DNA of 64,000 bases from an uncultured Bacteroidales bacterium. GTDB taxonomy: Bacteria; Bacteroidota; Bacteroidia; Bacteroidales; F082. Each line of letters starts with the position of its first letter. Positions within the stretch are counted from its first letter, which is position 1. This document shows positions 57,501 through 64,000 of this stretch, piece after piece. The stretch is taken from contig CAJOIF010000001.1 of assembly GCA_905234765.1 (NCBI GenBank), positions 186,001 through 250,000 of the forward strand, in the 5' to 3' direction. The notes under the pieces are model-generated. The model was given only the letters and a program-made list of their open reading frames with translations, searched no databases and was not told where the DNA came from. The position numbers and the translations under genes are program-made.

Positions 57501-59858
57501 GTTGCCCACAATGCCCGCTGCAGTGGTTACGGCACTGACATCGGCATAGCTGAAGCAGTTGACCACACGCGAGTCGTCTTCCAGACCACCCACGATACCA
57601 CCAGCACAGTTGCCCGTCGTGGTAACGTAGGGATGAGTACCTGCTGGGAAATTTGCGCTATTGGGCAAGATGCCACAATTATAGATGCGGCTATAGCCCT
57701 TGGCGGTGCCAGCAATAGCACCCACAGCATCAGCAGAACTGCTTATTTCAACGCCATTTAGCATCACGTTCTTCACCGTGCCATCGTTAACTGTGTTGAA
57801 GAGAGGGTTGGAGAGACCTGTAATAGTGTGATAATTACCGTCGAAGATGCCCGTAAACGGCTCGGTGATTTCCGCAACTGCGGTTACGTCGGCCTCGAGA
57901 ATATAATGATAGGAAGCTCCGTCTGTGTCATTGGCCATATCCACAAATACCTCAAAGTCGGTTTGATTAGTAATGTGACGTTTTCCTTCTCCATCAGGTT
58001 CAAGTTCGTCATAGATGGTTTTTGTGGCCACATCAGAAGTTTCATACCCAGAGGCCGTGGCAATAGCTTTGATGACATCACCTAAGCTAACTTGTATAGG
58101 AATCGAGTATACATCACTGGAAGTTGTGGGATCTCCTCCGTTTATTGTATAATAGATAGTGACTCCACTTACTGGGAAAGCACAGCTGATAGTAGCATTG
58201 TCTCCGTTTTTAGAAATAATGGGCTTTGCGCACTTCAGGGTTACCGAGCCTGAACCGACAGTAGAATTAATCAAGCCCTCTTTAACGGCAATGGCCTTAA
58301 TGGTGACACCAGACACATTCTCTGTCAAAGGGACAGTGTAAAGTGTTGAAGCTGTGGTAGGTGTGGTACCATCTGTAGTGTAGTAAATGGTTGCACCTTC
58401 AGTAGTACTGGTTATGGAGATGGCGTTCGAGCCATTGTTTTGGATGGTCGGTGTGGCCACTTGATTGAAAGACACTGTCTCCACCGGTGAATCGTCATAA
58501 CCTGTTTTGGTGGCAATGGCCTTGATGGTAACGGTAGATGATACATCAAACGGACCTTCATAGAGTGTTCCTACAGTGGAGGAAGGCACGGTCACACCAT
58601 CTGTTGTATAGTGGATATCGGCATCAGCTGGCGTAGCTGTGATGGTGATTTTCCCCGTTGAGCTAGAGTAAGTGATGCTGTTAATGGCACATGACATGGG
58701 ATAAACCGTGATCGCAAAAGTCCAGTGAGCGTAATTATCATTCTCATTAATAGAAACTCTACCTTTTATTATTCCCAAATTGGCTCCATCGGATACAGTT
58801 TTTATGCCTAAACTATTGCTATCCCAAAGATTTCCAATGAGTAATTTGGGAACAATCATGTAACACTCAACAGAATTATTATTTACAACTCGTGCAGCTC
58901 GAACAACGAAGAACTGATAGCGGTCTTCATTTTCACTTGACTTTACCTTAACTTCAACAGCATTAGTCTGGTCACCGGTGCTAACGGTACCTCTAAAATA
59001 CATATATTGGTCTTCAGCCGCAGGATTGATGATATAATAGTATTTTAGTTTCATGGGATTTAATACAGCATCATCCTCATACGGTGCTTCTTTAAAATAC
59101 CATGCCATGTCGTTACTTTCAGTAGTTGCATTGGTTACATACTTTGGAGTGCCGGAACCCGTAGAAACATAATATGAATTATTCCTTATATTACGTATCC
59201 TGTAGTAAGTCTTAGATTCGCCTGGCGAAAGGGTAAATGGAGGATTCGGCCAACTGAAATTATTATCAAAAGCAATGAAATCCCATTTTGAGTTTGCATC
59301 ATTGATATAATGATTGTTATCATCATTAGTCAATCTAATTGGATACTGTGAACTTATACTGCCACTTCGTTTATTCAAGCCAATCCACTCCGATCCATTT
59401 GGTTTGATACAGATATTATAAAATCCCGTTGTTCCGTTCGTGGTATTCTCAACAAGCTTAAACTTGAACTTATCAGTTGAACTTGGATCAAAATTTGCAA
59501 TTTGAATGGTTCGACCTGGTGTGGAATAGTCGGTATTACAAATATACTTTCCCGTACTGTTGTTGACAATGTAGTAGTATTGTGTGCCATTATCATTCTC
59601 CGCTTCCAAAAAATACCACAGCATACTAACGTGAGGAAGATTCGCGGTACTGACATTATTATTCTGAGGTACCATGTAGAAACTCTCGACCTGTTTTGTC
59701 CGTATCAAATAGAGATGCTTATCATTGAGGTCGGTTGTAGGGATAATCTGTCCCCATCCCACCAAAGGCATAAGGAAGAAGAGGGCGAGAATGAGGCGGC
59801 TTGGGAGCCTTTTATTTTGTTGGCCTTGGAGGGCCGATGTGTTGTTCAATTGTGGCAT
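54531..59858 (-). CDS. Giant secreted multidomain protein (1775 residues) ending in solenoid repeats, first gene of the operon
   Basis: The signal peptide ends near residue 36 (FFLMPLVGWGQ). Residues about 40-390 look like a carbohydrate-binding beta-trefoil or similar pair of domains (LNDKHLYLIRTKQVESFYMV, STGKYICNT). Residues about 390-610 hold three chitobiase C-terminal-type repeats (AT-IYYTTDGTTP, TVTIKAIATKTGYDDS). About 660-785 is GLUG-like (FTGIFDGNYHTITGLSNP, AGGIVGG). A long beta-rich part with Cys and Tyr-rich segments follows. Only the last 60-70 residues enter the V-Y-GGG solenoid repeat, ending GNSSVTIEAEPSVTPEP. There is no sorting domain. It leads the operon behind a good promoter at 59918-59947 and is followed by the 1058-residue gene 58 bp later. 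The putative carbohydrate-binding domains suggest it may act as the tip or anchor unit; this is inference. Confidence 0.87.
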   Translation of the reverse strand: MPQLNNTSALQGQQNKRLPSRLILALFFLMPLVGWGQIIPTTDLNDKHLYLIRTKQVESFYMVPQNNNVSTANLPHVSMLWYFLEAENDNGTQYYYIVNNSTGKYICNTDYSTPGRTIQIANFDPSSTDKFKFKLVENTTNGTTGFYNICIKPNGSEWIGLNKRSGSISSQYPIRLTNDDNNHYINDANSKWDFIAFDNNFSWPNPPFTLSPGESKTYYRIRNIRNNSYYVSTGSGTPKYVTNATTESNDMAWYFKEAPYEDDAVLNPMKLKYYYIINPAAEDQYMYFRGTVSTGDQTNAVEVKVKSSENEDRYQFFVVRAARVVNNNSVECYMIVPKLLIGNLWDSNSLGIKTVSDGANLGIIKGRVSINENDNYAHWTFAITVYPMSCAINSITYSSSTGKITITATPADADIHYTTDGVTVPSSTVGTLYEGPFDVSSTVTIKAIATKTGYDDSPVETVSFNQVATPTIQNNGSNAISITSTTEGATIYYTTDGTTPTTASTLYTVPLTENVSGVTIKAIAVKEGLINSTVGSGSVTLKCAKPIISKNGDNATISCAFPVSGVTIYYTINGGDPTTSSDVYSIPIQVSLGDVIKAIATASGYETSDVATKTIYDELEPDGEGKRHITNQTDFEVFVDMANDTDGASYHYILEADVTAVAEITEPFTGIFDGNYHTITGLSNPLFNTVNDGTVKNVMLNGVEISSSADAVGAIAGTAKGYSRIYNCGILPNSANFPAGTHPYVTTTGNCAGGIVGGLEDDSRVVNCFSYADVSAVTTAAGIVGNNTFASTAEVEDVSGTNKYTHLRTMVVNCIFYGNISASTIYPVYGGQKISNKGANAINNYNFYSVGCTFSPALTGYNCSWPAQLEYLTRYEFHRNLLNSNRELCGWWVGAPSAPSTMATTAVQAVPKDASLMAKWVLDPSIAPYPILKPFGKYSSPVNIDADASWRETANKWEGKKLGTLNVTVNPGNQAPNGISSIVYDGTNNHPAFVITDMDTIHGDYCYRKIQLPYYNTVFGNPDGDTWAAKYGGNYGDYVVIGWKVSTSEGTVGTLTENWQTGYNFADRNCTAKDANRVFAQGGYYYVPNGVNNITITAQWAQAVYFDNTDHSYDRVNMSGSKPGTHFAPAGTRPETLGNGKTVSTANLRDLAKTDDYIGDNIYEYAVVLVGNHQYRHHEGNTSENIGETSSTKGFTVISADFDFDEEPDHCLIWQLGKKYDRQSFCPIRFDFLPVVEIGLAMKEDGSTQYYSLGCYRPLGHFEVTETSLIHFGQFEFSNKDRSLYAPLILNGGIFDQYTKGTNGNAMGNANDKINYIIIGGNVRMPSFTPGAHVNANANKPTRHCAVNVIGGSIDNLYLTGNYNDNVTPNTDNPHCYIDGCRIKHVAAAGKEGINGDVYFKINHSKIWEFYGGSTMDQSSGDNFKTVKGNIDVTIDSSIVVKYCGGPKFGDMVYDEANPANSKTITTRATGTTFTYYYGGGNGGTSYVQYDKTDVTGDYGVSTGTYNWNGTGNNQGHLNNYNPGAYRNGGNNYMADYDMEIVNTSAGTESGEAVCRTYFYAAQFSATNTGPISNTLTGCKVLKNFYGAGNLGGVYGDVISELTDTEVDSLAFGAGFSASIPQVTIYNRDKTPPTIDIHTGIITPQLEGTKTTYTWTNETSLGGTSLSTNSPAVLNPNGDGINYFFTTISLQNLGTVSGNVTLTIKGSSVIGTEGEANTGNVYGGGDQSAVTHNTTVKLQGSAHVLGNVYGGGNEGEVSGNSSVTIEAEPSVTPEP

Positions 59859-59891
59859 TTGGTTCTTATTATTATATATATTTATTTATAA

Positions 59892-59911
59892 TTTACGCGG
59901 GAGCGCGTAAA
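59892..59911 (-). promoter_or_regulatory. Stem-loop at the predicted 5' end of the giant operon mRNA
   Basis: TTTACGCG and CGCGTAAA form a perfect 8-bp stem around a 4-nt loop. The predicted transcription start from the -7 element is near 59911, so the transcript would begin in this hairpin, which could protect a very long mRNA from 5' decay. Confidence 0.5.
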
Positions 59912-59917
59912 AGCCTG

Positions 59918-59947
59918 CAAAAGTAGGCATTTTTACCCACATGGCAA
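59918..59947 (-). promoter_or_regulatory. Promoter of the giant solenoid operon
   Basis: On the minus strand a TTG (59947-59945) lies 19 bp before TACTTTTG (59925-59918), the normal Bacteroidetes -33/-7 arrangement, 60 bp upstream of the first start codon. It is the best-spaced promoter in the window. Confidence 0.7.
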
Positions 59948-59981
59948 GGCCTTTCCCCAGCATATTTTGACTAAAAAATAT

Positions 59982-59990
59982 GGGGGGGGG
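59982..59990. repeat. G9 homopolymer tract in the divergent promoter region
   Basis: Nine G in a row (nine C on the operon strand) lie about 35 bp upstream of the -33 box of the giant operon. Such tracts are prone to slippage. The divergent region 59859-60184 holds otherwise only the promoter, the hairpin and a direct repeat. Confidence 0.6.
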
Positions 59991-60068
59991 TAAAATAATG
60001 ACAATCAACTTGTTACAAAAACGAAAAATTTACGGAAATGCAAGGCATCAAAAGCCCCTCGGACCATT

Positions 60069-60117
60069 GCATTATTTCGTATAAATTCAATTTCTATACT
60101 GCATTATTTCGTACAAA
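60069..60117. repeat. Direct repeat pair upstream of the YfcC-family gene
   Basis: GCATTATTTCGTATAAA (60069-60085) and GCATTATTTCGTACAAA (60101-60117) differ by one base and start 32 bp apart, about three helical turns, 68 bp before the ATG. They may be binding sites for a regulator of the transporter or the divergent operon. Confidence 0.5.
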
Positions 60118-60184
60118 ATAGCCTTCTGAACTGCACTAAAACTTGGTGGAAAACTTTTTTGAAATTTTTCCTATTTTTGCAGGC

Positions 60185-61798
60185 ATGAAAAAGCGCAAGG
60201 TACCACATACTTTCGTCATCGTTTTCTTTATCATCGTCGTCGCAGCGATACTCACTTGGATCATCCCTCCGGGGAAGTATGTTTCTGAACAAGTTGGTGA
60301 CGAAACCGTAATGACTTTTTATTATGCTGACCAACTGCCAGAGTCAGTTGGCGACATTGAATTCCACGCCGAGCCACAGACCTGGCAGGTGTTTTCGGCC
60401 TTCTACAAGGGCTTCGTCAAGCAGAGCAACATCATCGTGTTCATCCTCATCATCGGCGGCGCCTTCTGGATCATGAACAAAAGCCGCGCCATCGACATGG
60501 GCATCCTGTCGTTCCTCAAGTTCACCAAACGCCTCGAACGCAGCCCATTGATGCGAAAAATCGGGGTGAACAATATCGTCATCATCCTCATCATGCTGCT
60601 GTTCAGCCTCTTCGGGAGCGTGTTCGGCATGAGCGAGGAGACCATCGCTTTCACGCTGATTATCATACCCTTGGCCATCTCGATGGGCTACGACAGCATC
60701 GTAGGTTTGTGCATGGTGTATGTGGCGGCGCACATCGGTTTTTCGGGGGCCATGCTCAACCCCTTCACCATCGGTATCGCACAAGGCATTGCCGACATCC
60801 CGCTCTTCACGGGCATCGGCTATCGCGCCGTCTGCTGGGCCATCCTGACCGTGGCGGGCATCGTGTTTGTGTTGCTTTATGCCCACAAGGTGAAGAAGCA
60901 CCCGCAGTCGTCCATCATGTACGAAGACGACGCCTATTGGCGCAAGATGGCCGAAGTGCCCGAGGAGGCACTGGAACGCCACACACCACGCATGGCTTGG
61001 TGGGTCTTCGCCTTCCTGACAGCGGTACTCATCACATTCTCAATACTTTACCCACAGACCACCCTGAAAATCGGCAATAACGAGACCACCCTGCCTCTGC
61101 TGCCCATCGGGACAGCGGTGTTTGTCCTGCTGAGCATCGTCACCTTGCGCAAGACGGTGCATTATTTCGTACTCACGCTACTCTTCGCCACGGTGTATTT
61201 CCTCGTGGTGGGCGTACTGGGCTATGAGTGGTACATCATGGAGATCGCCTCACTGTTCCTGGTGTTGGGCATTGCCAGCGGATTGGCGGTGGGCAACACG
61301 GCCAGCGACATCGCCAAGCTGTTCCTTGAGGGCATGGGCGACATCCTCTCGGCGGCGGTCATCGTGGGCTTGGCGGGCGGCATCGTCATCATCCTGCAGG
61401 ATGGCGGCATCATCGACACCATCCTCTACGGCCTGTCCAAGTCTATGAGCGACATGGGCAAGATCGCTTCTGCGGAAATCATGTACGGCATCCAGACGCT
61501 CATCAACATCGTGATTCCCAGCGGTTCCGCCAAGGCCGCCATCACCATGCCCATCATGGCGCCTTTCAGCGACCTCATCGGCATCTCGCGTCAGGCCACG
61601 GTGGTGGCCTTCCAGTTCGGTGACGGCTTCACCAACATGATCACCCCCACCAGCGGCGTACTGATGGCCGCCCTCGGCGTAGCCCGCATCCCGTGGGACA
61701 AATGGGTACGCTTCATCTGGAAGTTCATCCTCGTGCTGGTCGTCATCGGCGCCTTGCTGCTGATTCCTACTGTGACGATGGAGTTGGCGGGGTTTTGA
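60185..61798 (+). CDS. YfcC/DcuC-family membrane transporter
   Basis: This 537-residue protein has about 12 hydrophobic segments. It belongs to the YfcC family (DcuC-like fold, ion-transporter superfamily), thought to move C4-dicarboxylates, short-chain fatty acids or amino acids. The opening KKRKVPHTFVIVFFIIVVAA and IIPPGKY are characteristic, as are two similar halves with re-entrant-type segments (GMSEETIAFTLIIIPL, and NIVIPSGSAKAAITMPIMAP in the C-terminal half). The start was set at 60185, where the family N-terminus begins; the frame is open 14 codons further upstream but those residues overlap the -7 element TATTTTTG (60172-60179). With only 5 nt between that element and the ATG, the mRNA may be leaderless. 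The substrate is unknown. Confidence 0.88.
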   Translation: MKKRKVPHTFVIVFFIIVVAAILTWIIPPGKYVSEQVGDETVMTFYYADQLPESVGDIEFHAEPQTWQVFSAFYKGFVKQSNIIVFILIIGGAFWIMNKSRAIDMGILSFLKFTKRLERSPLMRKIGVNNIVIILIMLLFSLFGSVFGMSEETIAFTLIIIPLAISMGYDSIVGLCMVYVAAHIGFSGAMLNPFTIGIAQGIADIPLFTGIGYRAVCWAILTVAGIVFVLLYAHKVKKHPQSSIMYEDDAYWRKMAEVPEEALERHTPRMAWWVFAFLTAVLITFSILYPQTTLKIGNNETTLPLLPIGTAVFVLLSIVTLRKTVHYFVLTLLFATVYFLVVGVLGYEWYIMEIASLFLVLGIASGLAVGNTASDIAKLFLEGMGDILSAAVIVGLAGGIVIILQDGGIIDTILYGLSKSMSDMGKIASAEIMYGIQTLINIVIPSGSAKAAITMPIMAPFSDLIGISRQATVVAFQFGDGFTNMITPTSGVLMAALGVARIPWDKWVRFIWKFILVLVVIGALLLIPTVTMELAGF

Positions 61799-61838
61799 GG
61801 AAATTGCCTGCCTGCCGCTTGATTTCGTAGAATACCAT

Positions 61839-61923
61839 ATTAAACATTGAAATATAAAAATATCCAAATTTTTATAGTTTCAAATATAAAAATCATTGAT
61901 TTCTTTATAGTTTCAAATATAAA
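61839..61923. promoter_or_regulatory. Three operator-like palindromes upstream of the AAA_14 gene
   Basis: The pseudo-palindrome TTTATAGTTTCAAATATAAA occurs exactly at 61871-61890 and 61904-61923, with a weaker copy at 61839-61858. The starts are 32-33 bp apart, so the sites sit on the same helix face. The last site ends 3 bp before the -7 element TATCTTTG (61927-61934) and covers the expected -33 position. Confidence 0.55.
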
Positions 61924-61926
61924 TCG

Positions 61927-61934
61927 TATCTTTG
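61927..61934 (+). promoter_or_regulatory. -7 promoter element of the AAA_14 gene
   Basis: TATCTTTG followed by CAG matches TAnnTTTG. A TTTA at 61904-61907 lies 19 bp upstream as a weak -33 box, inside the operator-like repeat. Confidence 0.5.
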
Positions 61935-61958
61935 CAGCGTCATTAATTGCACGTCCTT

Positions 61959-63164
61959 ATGGATACCTCTGAATTACAGCCTCTTTTCGACAAATATCAC
62001 CGCAAGTTGGCCAAAATCGACCTGCGCTTCAAACGCTACCTTTACCCCAAAATCAACTGGAATGCCCGCTTCATCGGCATCAAAGGACCCCGTGGCGTAG
62101 GCAAGACCACCATGCTGCTGCAAAACATCCTGGAACGCTATCCCGACATCGACCAAACGCTCTATGCCTCGCTCGACGACCTGTGGTTCGCCTCGCATTC
62201 ACTGATAGACCTTGTTGACTGGGCATGGCAGCACGGCATCATGCGTCTTTACCTCGACGAAGTGCACCGCTACGACCAATGGTCGGTCACCCTGAAAAAC
62301 ATCTACGACGACTACCCCGACATGAGTATCGTCTATACCAGCAGCTCGCTCCTCATCATGGACAATGCCAAGGTTGACCTCTCACGCCGTCAGACCGTTT
62401 ACACGCTTTATGGTATGTCGTTTCGCGAATATCTCGAACTTGAAGGTATTGTCAACCTCGATGCCATTCCGCTCGAAGAGCTGCTGCAAAACCACGTCAG
62501 CCACGCCATGCGCATTACCAGCTCCATCAAGGTGGCCCCGCTGTTCGAGACCTACTTGCGCAGCGGCTACTATCCCTTCTATCGCGAGTCGATAGAGGAT
62601 TTCCCCATCCGCCTTCGCGAGACGGTGGCAGTGGTGATCGACAACGACCTGCCTGCCGTCGAGAAAGTGATGTTCGAGACGCTCCAGAAGGTGAAACGCC
62701 TGCTGATGATCATCAGCGAGCAGGTTCCGTTCGAACCAAACATGTCGGAACTCTGGAAACAGCTCGACACCAACAACGAACTGGGACTGCGCATGCTCTA
62801 CGCCCTCGACAAGGCCCAGATTCTAGGGCTGCTCACCGCCAAGGCCAAAAACTACAAACAACTCTTGAAGCCCGACAAGATTTTCTTGGGCAACACCAAC
62901 CTGATGCACGTGCTTTGTTCGCATGTCGATAAAGGCAACGAGCGCGAGACGTTTTTCTACAGCCAGCTCATCGTGAAAAACCAAGCAAGATATCCCAAAA
63001 AAGGCGACTTTCTCATTGACGACAAATACCTCTTCGAGGTGGGTGGCAAAGGCAAGACATTCGAGCAGATAGCCGATGTACCCAACAGCTTTCTTGCTGT
63101 CGACGATACCGAAGTGGGCCACGGCAACCGCATCCCTCTCTGGATGTTCGGACTACTGTATTAG
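61959..63164 (+). CDS. AAA_14 / DUF4143 family ATPase
   Basis: This 401-residue P-loop ATPase belongs to a family very common in Bacteroidetes, often in many copies. Walker A is GPRGVGKT at 43-50 and Walker B is LYLDE with Asp100-Glu101. The sensor region reads IVYTSSSLLIM. After a winged-helix-like middle part, the C-terminal domain (DUF4143) contains FLIDDKYLFEVGGKGK, the spacing of a degenerate PD-(D/E)xK-like nuclease core. The cellular role is not established. The start is the ATG at 61959 rather than an in-frame TTG four codons upstream. Three palindromes overlap its promoter, suggesting tight or autogenous control. A terminator follows at 63174. Confidence 0.88.
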   Translation: MDTSELQPLFDKYHRKLAKIDLRFKRYLYPKINWNARFIGIKGPRGVGKTTMLLQNILERYPDIDQTLYASLDDLWFASHSLIDLVDWAWQHGIMRLYLDEVHRYDQWSVTLKNIYDDYPDMSIVYTSSSLLIMDNAKVDLSRRQTVYTLYGMSFREYLELEGIVNLDAIPLEELLQNHVSHAMRITSSIKVAPLFETYLRSGYYPFYRESIEDFPIRLRETVAVVIDNDLPAVEKVMFETLQKVKRLLMIISEQVPFEPNMSELWKQLDTNNELGLRMLYALDKAQILGLLTAKAKNYKQLLKPDKIFLGNTNLMHVLCSHVDKGNERETFFYSQLIVKNQARYPKKGDFLIDDKYLFEVGGKGKTFEQIADVPNSFLAVDDTEVGHGNRIPLWMFGLLY

Positions 63165-63173
63165 GGTGACAAA

Positions 63174-63203
63174 AAAAGGCCAGTGCGCAAGCACTAGCCT
63201 TTT
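63174..63203. terminator. Bidirectional terminator between the AAA_14 and DegT-family genes
   Basis: AAAAGGCCAGTGC and GCACTAGCCTTTT pair with one mismatch around a GCAA loop. A-run and T-run flank it, and it lies between two convergent genes. Confidence 0.8.
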
Positions 63204-63243
63204 ATTAGTTGAGGGTTGATAGTCGGTTGAGAGTTGATAGATT

Positions 63244-64000
63244 CTACATAATTGCAGACTTTATCATCTCAACAATGTACTTTACGTCCTCATCCGAAAC
63301 ATACGGGCCCGCTGGCAGACACATACCCACCTTAAACATTGCCTCGCTTACACCATTCAAATATGCTGGTGCATCCTTATACACAGGCTGTTTGTGCATG
63401 GGTTTCCACACAGGTCTTGCCTCGATGCCAGCAGCGTCCATGAAGACACGAAGAGCCTCTACGTTGTCGTTGGGCTGACAGTCGGTAACGGCTGATGAAG
63501 CGGCATGAATAACACCAGCGGCACCACCCACGGCACCCGTCACGATGGTCTTATAGGCGTTCTCTTGGCCTTTGATGCAAACGTTCTCATCCAATGTGAT
63601 TGTGCAGAGCCAATAGTTACTGTCGTATTCGCCAGTAGTGGGTTGAGCGTGAACATGGATACCCTGAACGTCTTTCAGTAAATCCTCGTACATCTTCTGA
63701 ACCTTCTTATGGTGAGCGATATGGTCATTCACCACCGTCATTTGGCCTCTTCCTATACCAGCGCAGATGTTGCTCATACGGTAGTTGAAACCAATCTTCT
63801 CGTGCTGATAGTAAGGATAACTTTCGCGATACTGCGTAGCGTACATCATAATCTCGCGCCACTCCTCCTCGTTGGCCGTCACCAAAGCACCGCCACCGCT
63901 GGTGGTAATCATCTTGTTGCCATTGAAACTCAAAACGCCATACTTACCGAAGGTGCCCAGCACCTGGCCTTTCCAGCGGCTGCCGAAGCCCTCTACGGCA
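63244..64000 (-). CDS. DegT/DnrJ/EryC1/StrS-family sugar aminotransferase (5' end off the window)
   Basis: The minus frame runs from the right edge to a stop at 63244, about 252 codons, and is the C-terminal two thirds of a PLP-dependent nucleotide-sugar aminotransferase. The PLP-lysine motif is present as SFNGNKMITTSGGG, preceded at the edge by VEGFGSRWKGQVLGTFG, the family's usual lead-in. NYRMSNICAGIGRGQM and the C-terminal VWKPMHKQPVY and CLPAGPYVSDEDVKYIVEMI also fit. It should make an amino sugar for surface polysaccharide or glycan synthesis. Further glycan genes are likely beyond the right edge. An ATG at 63963 is internal, not the true start. Confidence 0.92.
   Translation of the reverse strand, partial: AVEGFGSRWKGQVLGTFGKYGVLSFNGNKMITTSGGGALVTANEEEWREIMMYATQYRESYPYYQHEKIGFNYRMSNICAGIGRGQMTVVNDHIAHHKKVQKMYEDLLKDVQGIHVHAQPTTGEYDSNYWLCTITLDENVCIKGQENAYKTIVTGAVGGAAGVIHAASSAVTDCQPNDNVEALRVFMDAAGIEARPVWKPMHKQPVYKDAPAYLNGVSEAMFKVGMCLPAGPYVSDEDVKYIVEMIKSAIM

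Noticed and set aside
20457..59858. Dense short DNA repeats (GCCGCCGCCAAACACGTTGCC-like) suggesting a CRISPR or satellite array
   Set aside because: Spacing is irregular and the repeats are the codons of G-N-V-F-G-G-G in long open frames; there are no uniform spacers.
20457..59858. One single giant gene broken by sequencing errors
   Set aside because: Each of the four frames has its own signal peptide and start after a short non-coding gap, and the N-terminal domains differ, so they are separate genes.
61160..61175. A third copy of the GCATTATTTCGTA repeat inside the YfcC-type gene
   Set aside because: It encodes an in-frame H-Y-F-V stretch of the transporter and is far from the promoter; most likely chance.

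Overview
The window is a piece of a Bacteroidales chromosome, most likely from an uncultured gut or rumen lineage. Three things point there: Bacteroidetes-type promoters (-7 element TAnnTTTG in front of several genes), type IX secretion (T9SS) C-terminal sorting domains on secreted proteins, and families typical of the group (peptidylarginine deiminase, GH89, DPP IV, AAA_14/DUF4143, Panacea). I cannot name a species. No rRNA, tRNA, CRISPR array or intact insertion sequence was seen.

Layout. 1-4710 (minus): an envelope operon of a small lipoprotein, an RND adaptor and an RND pump that runs off the left edge. 4881-7805 (minus): a secreted peptidylarginine deiminase. 7926-9956: a defence/toxin patch with a HEPN/MNT pair, a truncated surface-protein fragment, and a small antitoxin-like gene next to an internally deleted MazF-like toxin. 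9988-12284 (minus): a deoxyhypusine-synthase-like gene and an arginase-fold protein that has lost several metal ligands. 12406-15173 (plus): GH89 alpha-N-acetylglucosaminidase and guanine deaminase. 15369-16330 (plus): a Panacea-domain gene with an overlapping partner. 16453-18264 (plus): a TM1266-type hydrogenase regulator and the maturase HydG, behind a structured leader.

18298-59947 (minus) is the main object: one co-directional operon of about 41.6 kb. It encodes four secreted proteins of 1775, 1058, 3055 and 7195 residues, followed by a DPP IV peptidase whose start codon overlaps the stop of the 7195-residue gene (ATGA). The four giants are built largely from a glycine-rich beta-solenoid repeat with the core V-[FY]-G-G-G followed by G-N-T-x-V-x-I-x-G-G. 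The compact unit is 25-26 residues. There are larger super-modules, including two tandem units of about 3.17 kb in the 7195-residue protein and a module of about 360-420 residues present four times in three of the proteins. Only the last giant ends in a recognisable T9SS sorting domain; the other three end at the same phase of the repeat. I do not recognise this repeat as a named family, and it is the best candidate here for an undescribed system: a multi-subunit surface fibre or scaffold with a dedicated peptidase. A good promoter, a stem-loop at the predicted mRNA 5' end and a G9 tract lie upstream.

60185-64000: a YfcC-family transporter, an AAA_14/DUF4143 ATPase behind three operator-like palindromes, and the 3' part of a DegT-family sugar aminotransferase on the minus strand. 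Short GGGAC-rich palindromic repeats fill several intergenic gaps on the left side and in two cases supply the stop codon of the neighbouring gene.
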